Assembly: GCA_001644045.1 (NCBI GenBank)
Contig: LUUF01000050.1
Span: 186,001-250,000 of the forward strand
DNA length: 64,000 bases
Direction of reading: 5' to 3'
Source of the DNA: Methylomonas methanica
GTDB taxonomy: Bacteria > Pseudomonadota > Gammaproteobacteria > Methylococcales > Methylomonadaceae
The notes beneath the pieces are model-generated. The model did no database searches. It worked only from the letters and a program-made list of their open reading frames with translations, and was not told the DNA's origin. Both the position numbers and the translations under genes were made by a program. Positions 8,699 to 15,906 of the stretch are shown here, piece after piece (position 1 is the stretch's first letter; the number at the start of each line of letters is the position of its first letter).

Positions 8699-9884
8699 GA
8701 AACTGCTGGTCAGGTTCACCGCAGGGTCTGTCGACAACCTGGAGTGGTTGAGTCTTGCCGAACCGAATAGTCAGCCTGCATCCGGCACGATGACTGAGTT
8801 GGCAGCGGCTGCGCAGGGTAAATCATTGCTGCTGTTATTACCGGCCGCTTCGGTGTTGTTACTGGAAATCGAGCTGGCGATTAAAAACACCGCGCAACTG
8901 AAAAAGGCTTTGCCGTTTGCTTTGGAAGACCTGCTGGCCGAGGATGTGGAAAATTATCATCTGGTTTGGTTGAAGCAAGACCGGGATAAACTCGCCGTGG
9001 CGGCAGTCGCGCACGAAACATTAACGGCCTGGCTTGCGCCGTTTCGCGAAGCCGGTTTGCTGCTGGATGGTGCATATCCGGAAACCTTGTGCCTGCCGTA
9101 TCGGGCCGGGCAAGGCGCTTTGCTGATCGAAGGCAATCACGCCGTGCTGCGCAGCGCCGCCTACCTTGGCGGTGGATTAGATGCGGTATTTCTGCCGCAG
9201 CTACTGGAAAAAGCCCGTATCGAAGGCGCGGATTTCGAGACTTTGCGGATATGCAAAGACAGTGAAGACACAGCGTTGCCGGATGGCTTGGCAAATTTGG
9301 ATTTGGACATACTCATCGACAAGCCTTTGCACTTCATGGCCAGTGCCACCGAGTTATTGCCCGCCGAGCTGAATTTGTTGAGCGGTGCGTATGCCGTCAG
9401 TAACCGAAAGCTAGGCAGTTGGCAGCAGTGGCTGCCGGCGGCAATAATTGTGTGCGTGGCGCTGGCGGCACAGAGCTACGCGCTATTGCATACGTATTGG
9501 CAGCAACAGGCCGAGCTAAGCGCGTTGGAAGCCAAAACCCAAGAGCTGTTCAAACAAACCTTTCCCGATGTGAAACGCATCGTTAATGTTAAAGCTCAGG
9601 CCGATCAACAACTGGCGCAACTCAGAAAACAACACGATTTCGTCGGCAGCGGCTTCATGCGCTTGATCTACGGTTCCGGCTTGGTGTTGAAAGACACGCC
9701 GGCCGTGCGCTTGAAAAAACTCAATTTCCTGAACGGTGGTTTGCAGTTGCATCTGCTTGCCGGAGACATCGGTCAACTGGAGCAATTCAAACAGCAGTTA
9801 CAAAGCAGCATGCAGGTCAAAATTCAATCGGCCGACAGCGGCGCAAACGGCGTGGAGGCGCAACTTGAGATTCGCGAAAAATGA
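8691..9884 (+). CDS. gspL: Type II secretion protein GspL
   Basis: Bitopic inner-membrane protein that recruits the ATPase GspE to the platform. The cytoplasmic actin-like domain covers about residues 1-235 (SLLLLLPAASVLLLEIEL and the KKALPFALEDLLAEDVE motif). One membrane segment lies near 243-262 (WLPAAIIVCVALAAQSYALL), followed by a periplasmic ferredoxin-like domain of about 130 residues. Its length of 397 residues is normal. The gene overlaps gspK by 8 bp, and its last 20 bases contain the ribosome binding site and TTG start that I assign to gspM. Confidence 0.93.
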   Translation: MAEKLLVRFTAGSVDNLEWLSLAEPNSQPASGTMTELAAAAQGKSLLLLLPAASVLLLEIELAIKNTAQLKKALPFALEDLLAEDVENYHLVWLKQDRDKLAVAAVAHETLTAWLAPFREAGLLLDGAYPETLCLPYRAGQGALLIEGNHAVLRSAAYLGGGLDAVFLPQLLEKARIEGADFETLRICKDSEDTALPDGLANLDLDILIDKPLHFMASATELLPAELNLLSGAYAVSNRKLGSWQQWLPAAIIVCVALAAQSYALLHTYWQQQAELSALEAKTQELFKQTFPDVKRIVNVKAQADQQLAQLRKQHDFVGSGFMRLIYGSGLVLKDTPAVRLKKLNFLNGGLQLHLLAGDIGQLEQFKQQLQSSMQVKIQSADSGANGVEAQLEIREK

Positions 9885-10377
9885 CATAACGCAACGCTTT
9901 TCTGAATTAACGCCCCGAGAGCGAGTGCTGGCGCTGGGCGGTTTGCTGGTCGTGCTGGTGTATGGCGCATACCTGCTGTTTTACCAACCAATCGCCGAAC
10001 AGAGCCGCTTGCTGACGCAAAAAATCCAGGCACAACGGCAAATCTATAACTATTTACAGCAAGTCGGCAACGAAGCGGCTGTCTTGCGGCAACAGGCTAC
10101 TGTTGATGTACCGATAGAGGGTGCGGACAAGCAATCGCCGATGGCGGTAGTCGATTTCAGCAGCCAACAGCTGGACATAAAACCGGCAATCAAACACCTG
10201 TCGCCGGAAGGCGAGGACAAAGTCAGCGTTTGGCTGGAACATCTGTCCTTCGATAAGTTGATGTCCTGGTTGGCGATTCTGGAAACCAGGCACCGCTTGC
10301 AGGTACTGCAAATCGATATCGAGAAACCTAACGATGCCGAAGGTATGGTTAATGCCAAAGTCTTGTTGGGCGTTTAA
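9865..10377 (+). CDS. gspM: Type II secretion protein GspM, TTG start
   Basis: Small bitopic platform protein that partners GspL. I chose the TTG at 9865 because a strong GGAGG lies at 9854-9858, six bases upstream. The resulting 170-residue protein begins with the expected GspM pattern: FSELTPRERVLALGG, then a membrane helix (LLVVLVYGAYLLFYQPI), a coiled-coil stretch and a ferredoxin-like periplasmic domain. Reading further upstream would force overlap with most of the gspL tail and gives an atypical Cys/Ser-rich sequence. It is last in the operon; no gspN, gspO or gspS follows. Confidence 0.9.
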   Translation: MRFAKNDITQRFSELTPRERVLALGGLLVVLVYGAYLLFYQPIAEQSRLLTQKIQAQRQIYNYLQQVGNEAAVLRQQATVDVPIEGADKQSPMAVVDFSSQQLDIKPAIKHLSPEGEDKVSVWLEHLSFDKLMSWLAILETRHRLQVLQIDIEKPNDAEGMVNAKVLLGV

Positions 10378-10807
10378 CTTCAAATAACTATTGTGCCTGA
10401 AAGCGTCCGGTTACTTTGTTTTTAGCTGTTTAAATATCCCAAAAGAAGCCTCGCCACCGTTGGCTACTCGCCGAGCATCGATTAATTCGAGGCTGGGTTC
10501 ATGCCTAAAAACCCTCATACCCACTCAAGAGACGGATTAATCACGTTAGCCCGTTTATTCGTAATACAGATGTATTACATGTCACGTGAATTTAACAATG
10601 CTGTAACCGAAACGCCGCTATTGCTCTGGAATAATTCGCGCCAAGTTGAGGTGCCGGGATAAGGCAGTTCGGCAAGGATTCGGGAGCGACTAGGGAACAC
10701 GGATGGCACGAACAGGGAGCGGCGACGGAAGAGGATAGGGAGGAGGCGATGGGGAAAATGGTAGCGGGGGCAAGCGGCGCTGTTTATTCGTTAGATAGTG
10801 CCGGATT
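10378..10807 (+). other. Noncoding spacer between gspM and the riboswitch leader
   Basis: No gene is supported here. Near the start, AGCCTCG at 10447-10453 and CGAGGCT at 10498-10504 form an inverted repeat around 44 bases and could be part of the gsp operon end. Two palindromes follow at 10561-10589. From about 10641 to 10777 the plus strand is strikingly rich in G and A, with runs of three to five Gs near 10736-10769, and shows no long open frame. The promoter of the downstream gene should lie in this stretch, but I cannot place it. Confidence 0.6.
10561..10589. promoter_or_regulatory. Two adjacent palindromes, candidate operator
   Basis: GTAATACA-GA-TGTATTAC at 10561-10578 is a perfect 8-bp inverted repeat with a two-base centre. 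The self-complementary TCACGTGA lies four bases on, at 10582-10589. Such symmetry suggests a site for a dimeric regulator. It is about 220 bp upstream of the riboswitch and 360 bp upstream of the VPLPA-CTERM gene. The regulator is unknown. Confidence 0.4.
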
Positions 10808-10906
10808 AAGGAAAGCGTGTAAAAGCCAAACCCGTTGTGAGGCGGGGACGGAAAGCTTCAGGTCTTATGTCTGGGATAGACTTCAAGATGGCTGGGTTGT
10901 CACCTT
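10808..10906 (+). ncRNA. Cyclic di-GMP-I (GEMM) riboswitch, leader of the VPLPA-CTERM gene
   Basis: The leader carries the class I c-di-GMP aptamer layout. P1 can form between GTG/AAGG at 10808-10819 and CACCTT at 10901-10906. The conserved CAAACC follows. P2 is CCCGTT-GTGA-GGCGGG at 10829-10844 or so, with a GNRA tetraloop (GUGA). The conserved GGACG-GAAAGC core, a P3 arm with the GGTCT box (10861-10865) and an AAGATGGCTGGGTTG 3' box complete it. Its distance of 43 bp to the start codon is typical. The position I equate with G20 of the Vibrio Vc2 aptamer is G, as expected for c-di-GMP rather than cGAMP. The 3' box reads GTTGTC where GTTGCC is usual. Confidence 0.85.
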
Positions 10907-10930
10907 GTGTATTTAAGACTTTTATTTTTT
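10860..10930 (+). terminator. Possible riboswitch-controlled terminator
   Basis: AGGTCTTA at 10860-10867, which is part of the aptamer P3 arm, is complementary over eight bases to TAAGACTT at 10914-10921. A T-rich run (TTATTTTTT) follows at once. This would be a terminator that cannot coexist with P3, so ligand binding would favour read-through (an ON switch). The enclosed region is long at about 46 bases, so this is a proposal, not a certain terminator. Confidence 0.4.
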
Positions 10931-10948
10931 AAACATAAGGCATAAACA

Positions 10949-11710
10949 ATGAAACATTTTGCAAAAACTATGATTGCAGCGGCTCTGTTGGCAGGCGCTG
11001 GTTCAGCTAACGCTAGCATTCAAAACAATGGCGGCGGTGACAACGAAGCGTATTTGTCAGCTTACGATATTACTACAGGTAAAACCTTTACGTTGGATAC
11101 TGGCGTTACTTATAACACATTGGTTGCCAACGTTAGCAACGCAGCATTCAGCCTGAATTTTGACCTATCTGCTTTGAGCAACTGGACTAACTTCATCACC
11201 GGTGCAACCACTAGTGCCATCAAATATGTCGTTGCTGTTGGCAATGGCATCGATTTCGGCGCCGCGATCACTGGCGCGCCTTTGGCTACTTCCGCCGCTT
11301 TGCTTTTCGGCTATGACACTGCTAATGCTATTCAAGGTCACGCGATTGACATCAATGGAAAAATTGGCGTAATCAACCCAGCCGCAAACCTGTCTACTCT
11401 GGTATTGGACGGCGAATCAGGAAATACCGTAGGTCAACACGGTGAAGCATCTTCCGTTTGGGGCGGCTGGATCCAAGACCCACAAGCTAGCTACGGTCAA
11501 GCGGTGGGTTTTCAATTAGGTCAAATGGATCAAAACACCGGTGACAACATTGCCACCACGTTTGCTGGTCAATGGAAACTGGCTGGCAACAGCCTGACTT
11601 TTGCCGCGCCTCCTGTTGCTTCCGTACCGCTGCCAGCCGCAGTTTGGATGTTCGGCGCCGGTCTGATGGGCGTATTGCGTTTAAACCGTCGTAAATCAAT
11701 GTCTGTATAA
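10949..11710 (+). CDS. Exported VPLPA-CTERM (PEP-CTERM-type) protein
   Basis: This 253-residue protein has a signal peptide (about residues 1-22, ending SANA). Its C-terminal sorting signal is VPLPAAVWMFGAGLMGVLRL followed by NRRKSMSV: the VPLPA motif, a hydrophobic helix and a basic tail. In known systems this tail is recognised by an exosortase, which cuts it and releases or anchors the protein at the surface. The mature domain is Ala/Asn/Thr/Gly-rich with no catalytic motif that I recognise. No exosortase gene is in this window, so the processing enzyme lies elsewhere. The c-di-GMP riboswitch just upstream suggests expression linked to sessile growth. Confidence 0.85.
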   Translation: MKHFAKTMIAAALLAGAGSANASIQNNGGGDNEAYLSAYDITTGKTFTLDTGVTYNTLVANVSNAAFSLNFDLSALSNWTNFITGATTSAIKYVVAVGNGIDFGAAITGAPLATSAALLFGYDTANAIQGHAIDINGKIGVINPAANLSTLVLDGESGNTVGQHGEASSVWGGWIQDPQASYGQAVGFQLGQMDQNTGDNIATTFAGQWKLAGNSLTFAAPPVASVPLPAAVWMFGAGLMGVLRLNRRKSMSV

Positions 11711-11773
11711 GTCGTTGGCTACTCCCGCATTGCTGTGGGGGTAGCTCTCTATTTTTTAACAAGCGAGAAAAAA

Positions 11774-13360
11774 ATGAAAAATTTAATGTTAGGTGCGGCA
11801 GTTTCTGTTGCCTTATTCGGTAGTGTTGCGCAAGCGGCTATCACGTTGGACGGTGCCGGCAAAGTCGTAGTAACCCCTGCCGATACTTATGAAATCTATT
11901 TGGGCGGCGCTTCCGCTGCACTGGATTATATCGAGCATTTGGCGACCAGCAATTCAGTAATTGCTGCGGATCGTATGTGCGATTCCACCCAGCCTATCTA
12001 CAAATTTAAAGATAACGGCGGCGGCAAGGATCAAAACGCTTACTACTGCACATTGAACCCGTTGAACCCGCAATTAGTTGGATTGGCTGCGGGTAAAGCC
12101 AATCTGCTGATTTACAAACGTAGCGTAGGTGGTTCAGCTTATGGCGTTACTCCGATTATCGACGACGCCAAAGGTGCGGCTTCCGCAAGTATCGCGTTCT
12201 TGAACGTCGATCCTAGCGTTTGTACCGTGCCTGTACTGTCAAGTGGTTTGTTAACCTCTACTTGCACATACTCGCCAACCACCGCTGGTCAATTTCAAAT
12301 GGCTAAGCCTGACTTCGGTGTTTCCGATGTCGACCCAGAGCAATTTCGCGGCTTCAATACTCCTGCCGGTTTTTCACCGGTTAACCCAACTGATTTGAGT
12401 TTGTTGAATGTTGAATCAGCGGGCGGTCAAGTGTTCGGTATTGGCGCTACTAAAAAACTGCGTAATGCTTTACAAGAAGCTCAATTTGGCGTGGGCAATG
12501 CGTGCGTTGGTTCCGAAACCGAAGCTTGTATGCCTAGTTTGACTCGCGATCAAATCGCCAGCATCATGACCGGCAAACTGGATAGTTGGAAAGACCTGAA
12601 AATCGGCGCCAGTGATTTGTATACAGCAGCTAGTGCAGCCAACAAACCAGGTAACGCTAATGCCCGTGTACACATTTGTACCCGTACCGATGGTTCAGGT
12701 ACTAAAGCACAAATGGGGGTCAATTTCTTGAACTATCCTTGCGCCTCGGCGGCAACTGCTCCTGCAGCTGATACCGGTGCTTTGATTGAAACGATCGCAA
12801 AAACTCAGGTTCATGCGCTGGGCTCTTCCGGCGGTGTGTCCGAGTGTTTGCGTGAATTGGATGCCGGAAACAATACTATCGGCACTAGCTTCAACAACAC
12901 TTACACAGCCGGCGGCGCACGTTGGGCGATCGGTATCCAAGGCTTGGAAAAAAATGCAAACCAAGCTGAAGACTGGCGTTTTGTGAAAATCGACGGCGTT
13001 GCGCCAACTTTGGCAAACGTTGCGAAAGGTAAATATCACGATTGGGCTGAGTTGACATTCCAATATTCCAAAACTCATGCTTGGGACTTGAGTGAAGACT
13101 TGATCGTTAAAGAATTCATCAAAGCTGCCGGCAACCCTAACGTTATCGTGTCTTTGAACCAAACTAACGTGCATCCGTTCGGCGATAGCGGCTACTTGGC
13201 GTCGCCTAAAAACTTCGCACCTGACGTAAACGGTAACTTCGCATCTAGCTATCCGGTTAACCCATATAGCCACGCAACTACTTCTTTGCCAGTTAACAAC
13301 TGCCGTATCCCAACTGCATACGATCTGAGCAACGCTGCTGCTGGTGTTCAACTTCAATAA
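11774..13360 (+). CDS. Secreted PstS-like (periplasmic-binding-fold) protein
   Basis: This 528-residue exported protein has a signal peptide MKNLMLGAAVSVALFGSVAQA, cut before AITLDG. I start it at the ATG at 11774, which has a GCGAGAAA purine run before it; an in-frame start at 11735 would add 13 non-signal residues. Several segments resemble phosphate-binding PstS proteins: YEIYLGGASAALDY near the N terminus, IMTGKLDSWKDL (compare the PstS 'GKITNW' motif) and CTRTDGSGTKAQMGVNFLN. It is longer than ordinary PstS and has many paired cysteines. No pst transporter genes are nearby. It may be co-transcribed with the VPLPA-CTERM gene 63 bp upstream and is followed by a strong terminator. Ligand unknown. 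Confidence 0.7.
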   Translation: MKNLMLGAAVSVALFGSVAQAAITLDGAGKVVVTPADTYEIYLGGASAALDYIEHLATSNSVIAADRMCDSTQPIYKFKDNGGGKDQNAYYCTLNPLNPQLVGLAAGKANLLIYKRSVGGSAYGVTPIIDDAKGAASASIAFLNVDPSVCTVPVLSSGLLTSTCTYSPTTAGQFQMAKPDFGVSDVDPEQFRGFNTPAGFSPVNPTDLSLLNVESAGGQVFGIGATKKLRNALQEAQFGVGNACVGSETEACMPSLTRDQIASIMTGKLDSWKDLKIGASDLYTAASAANKPGNANARVHICTRTDGSGTKAQMGVNFLNYPCASAATAPAADTGALIETIAKTQVHALGSSGGVSECLRELDAGNNTIGTSFNNTYTAGGARWAIGIQGLEKNANQAEDWRFVKIDGVAPTLANVAKGKYHDWAELTFQYSKTHAWDLSEDLIVKEFIKAAGNPNVIVSLNQTNVHPFGDSGYLASPKNFAPDVNGNFASSYPVNPYSHATTSLPVNNCRIPTAYDLSNAAAGVQLQ

Positions 13361-13413
13361 TGCGTAATGCATTAGCTAGGTTGATGCGATAAAGGATTGT
13401 CGCGAGTAACAGG

Positions 13414-13446
13414 AAAACCAGCCGTTTACGGACGGCTGGTTTTTTA
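13414..13446 (+). terminator. Rho-independent terminator after the PstS-like gene
   Basis: The inverted repeat AAAACCAGCCG / CGGCTGGTTTT encloses an eight-base loop (TTTACGGA) and is followed by a run of T at 13440-13446. It lies about 55 bp after the stop codon. Confidence 0.9.
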
Positions 13447-13539
13447 TTTGTAGCGCTAGTGGGCGCAGAGGGAATGTTTCTTTCGACATTTATACCGGTG
13501 TGCACTTGGTCGGTGGCATTGTCACAAAAGCTTAACGCA

Positions 13540-13568
13540 AGCCCCCTAGAATACTGGGGCTGGCGGTT
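13540..13568 (+). other. Hairpin upstream of tpsB
   Basis: AGCCCC at 13540-13545 pairs with GGGGCT at 13556-13561 around a ten-base loop, followed by GGCGGTTTT. It lies 50 bp before the tpsB start codon and could be a second terminator or a leader structure. Function unclear. Confidence 0.4.
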
Positions 13569-13610
13569 TTCATACGGAAAGCCGGGTATAACACGGATAA
13601 AACACATTTC

Positions 13611-15257
13611 ATGCGGGTAAATAGAACAAAGCCGGGGCTAATTTGGTTGTCGGGCTGCGTCTTGATGGTGGCTTTTGAGGCATTGGCTCAGGAAGCTCAG
13701 CAGAACGGACCAGCCGTCGAAACGGAAACGGTAAATCAGCAACAGGCGGCGCAGCCGGCCGCCAATTTCGATTTGCTGGAATTACGAGTCAAGGGTAATA
13801 GCCTCATCGATAAGAAACAGTTGGAACGCACTATTTATCCGTTTCTGGGGCCTAAAAAAAGTATCGATAATGTTGAGTCCGCGCGCGCGGCACTGGAAGA
13901 GTTGTACCGAACCCATGGTTATCAGACGGTGGCGGTGGATATTCCCGAGCAAGATGTGAAAAACGGCATCGTTTATTTACAGGTAGTGGAAGGCAAGGTA
14001 TCGCGTTTGCGGGTCAAGGATTCGCGCTACTTTTCGCTGGGAAAAATTAAGGCCGGTGTACCCGAATTGGCGGAAGGCAACGTGCCTAACCTGCCAAAAA
14101 TGCAGAAGCAGCTGGCGGAACTGGCTGGTGAAAGTCCGGATCGGCAAATCACGCCCATCCTGCGCGCCGGCGAAACGCCGGGTACTTTGGAAGTCGATTT
14201 AAAAGTGAAGGACGAGTTGCCGCTGCACGGACGGGTAGAGCTAAACGGTCGCAATACATCCAGTACCTCACGCTTACGTTTGGTGTCGTCGTTAAGGTAC
14301 GAAAATCTCTGGCAGGCCATGCATAGCGCCTCGCTGATGTATCAGGTGTCGCCGGAAGATAATAAAGAAGTGGATGTCTGGGCCGGCACTTACGCGATGC
14401 CCTTATTGGACGATGGCACCCGCTTCGCATTTTACGCCGTCAGTTCCTCGTCGAATTCGCAGATCGCCAGTGCGGGAGCTTTATCGGTGATTGGTATCGG
14501 TAATATTTACGGCGCCAGGTTGGTCAAGCCTTTGAAAACATTCGATGACTATTATCACAGTGCAACATTGGGCGTCGATTACAAGGATTTTCAGGAAGAT
14601 TTAAAACTGCTGGGTTCGGACAGTATCGCCACTCCGATTAGCTATGCGCCGTTCTTAGCGCAGTACAGCGGTAATTTGCGCGGTAAAGAATCAAGCACAA
14701 CCTTTGATCTGGGGTTGCATTTCTCGGTACGCGGCTTGGGTAACAAGCAGCAGCAGTTTGAAGACAAACGCTTTATGGCCAGATCGGATTATATGTATCT
14801 GACTGGTGATCTGAAATACCAGCGTAATCTGCCCTTGGGTATGGAGCTGGTCAGTCATTTTTCCGGACAAGCCGCCGATTCGCCGTTAATCAGCAACGAA
14901 CAATTTTCCTTGGGTGGCGCACAGAGCGTGCGGGGCTATTTCGAAACCCAGGCTTTAGCTGATGACGGGGTGTTTGGCTCTTTGGAAATACATTCGCCGC
15001 ATCTGGGCTTATCGGATTGGGAGTTTGTCAATAAGTTAAAAGTGCTGGCCTTTTTAGATGGCGGTCGGGGGTGGATCAAGAATACTTTGCCCGGCAACGT
15101 CAAGAGCTACACCTTGAGCAGTGCCGGTGTGGGTGTGCATTTTCAATTATGGAAACAGTTAAGCGGCGTTTTCGATGTGGGTATTCCGTTCACGTCGCTG
15201 GCGCCGGTGCAAAGCGGCGATCCGCGGCTGCACTTTAACATCGCCACTGAGTTTTAA
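13611..15257 (+). CDS. TpsB outer-membrane transporter of a two-partner secretion system (ShlB/FhaC family)
   Basis: Outer-membrane beta-barrel that exports the TpsA partner. The N-terminal signal sequence ends near EALAQ, followed by a Gln/Glu-rich linker. A POTRA domain spans about residues 57-135 (LLELRVKGNSLIDKKQLERT and YQTVAVDIPEQDVKNGIVYL), then a second POTRA-like part and the ShlB/FhaC barrel. The barrel includes the conserved LGGAQSVRGYFE motif near residue 438, the VRGY loop that lies inside the pore. Its length of 548 residues fits the family. The gene precedes the giant TpsA by 650 bp, and the two presumably have separate promoters. Confidence 0.93.
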   Translation: MRVNRTKPGLIWLSGCVLMVAFEALAQEAQQNGPAVETETVNQQQAAQPAANFDLLELRVKGNSLIDKKQLERTIYPFLGPKKSIDNVESARAALEELYRTHGYQTVAVDIPEQDVKNGIVYLQVVEGKVSRLRVKDSRYFSLGKIKAGVPELAEGNVPNLPKMQKQLAELAGESPDRQITPILRAGETPGTLEVDLKVKDELPLHGRVELNGRNTSSTSRLRLVSSLRYENLWQAMHSASLMYQVSPEDNKEVDVWAGTYAMPLLDDGTRFAFYAVSSSSNSQIASAGALSVIGIGNIYGARLVKPLKTFDDYYHSATLGVDYKDFQEDLKLLGSDSIATPISYAPFLAQYSGNLRGKESSTTFDLGLHFSVRGLGNKQQQFEDKRFMARSDYMYLTGDLKYQRNLPLGMELVSHFSGQAADSPLISNEQFSLGGAQSVRGYFETQALADDGVFGSLEIHSPHLGLSDWEFVNKLKVLAFLDGGRGWIKNTLPGNVKSYTLSSAGVGVHFQLWKQLSGVFDVGIPFTSLAPVQSGDPRLHFNIATEF

Positions 15258-15787
15258 GGGATTCCGGGTTACTTGCAGCGACTAAATCGGTTTAATTACG
15301 GTTTTTATCAGTAGTATTGGAGAGTTTTGTGGTTATTGGTATTTGCTAGATTTTAATATTAATTTAATTCTGTTTTTCCTGTATAAAAATCCATTTTAAT
15401 CGATAGGGTTGAAGTGGGTTTTTTGCGTTATCTGGTTTTGTTTTTAATATAAATGTAATATTTGTAAGCTTGTTGATTGGTTTGTGGCGTATTTATGCTT
15501 TTAACGTCAAGTCTATATAAATTATTGGGTTGGGTTGATCGGTTTTGATAGGCTTTGTGTTTGTCTGTGTTTTTATAAGATTATGAAATGACAGGAAAAA
15601 ACTTGATTAATACGTTTTTTTAATGTTGTGATGATCTATAAAATATTCTATTGATACTTCGGTACAGTATTAAAGAAAATCTTGGTTATTAATATATGTT
15701 TTGGCTTTTTAATAAGCCGAAAAATCGCCTTGCTCAACAGTGTTATAGGTGATTTTATCCTTAATTATAATTAAGGTATTTGCAGTT
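15258..15787 (+). other. AT-rich noncoding leader region upstream of tpsA
   Basis: About 530 bp without a supported gene. It is far more AT-rich than the flanking genes and has long T runs on the plus strand. It must contain the promoter for the riboswitch leader and tpsA. Many TATAAT-like hexamers are present by chance in such sequence, so I do not name one. Confidence 0.6.
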
Positions 15788-15870
15788 TAATGTGTAAGCG
15801 CTAAACCCGTTGTGAAGCGGGGACAGAAAACTACGGGTCTTGTTTGAAGATAGCCGGGTTGCCACGTATT
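15788..15870 (+). ncRNA. Cyclic di-GMP-I (GEMM) riboswitch, leader of the TpsA adhesin gene
   Basis: This is a second aptamer of the same class. GTG at 15792-15794 can pair with CAC at 15862-15864 (P1). TAAACC is followed by P2, CCCGTT-GTGA-AGCGGG, with the same GNRA loop GUGA. GGACAG-AAAAC, a P3 arm with the ACGGGTCTT box and GAAGATAGCCGGGTTGCCA then match the consensus closely. The sequence is clearly related to, but not a copy of, the leader at 10808-10906. The ATG of tpsA lies 37 bp downstream. A weak hairpin TTTTGT/ACAAAG (15874-15879 with 15892-15897) would cover the AAAGG ribosome binding site, so control of translation is possible. Confidence 0.87.
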
Positions 15871-15906
15871 TCATTTTGTTAATTATTTTTGACAAAGGCG
15901 ACAACC

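Noticed and set aside
9736..9864. Longer gspM start inside gspL
   Set aside because: The extra residues are Cys/Ser-rich and unlike GspM, while TTG at 9865 has a strong GGAGG at correct spacing.
10711..10728. TGGCACGAACAGGGAGC as a sigma-54 promoter
   Set aside because: The -12 element TTGC is absent; only the -24 half matches.
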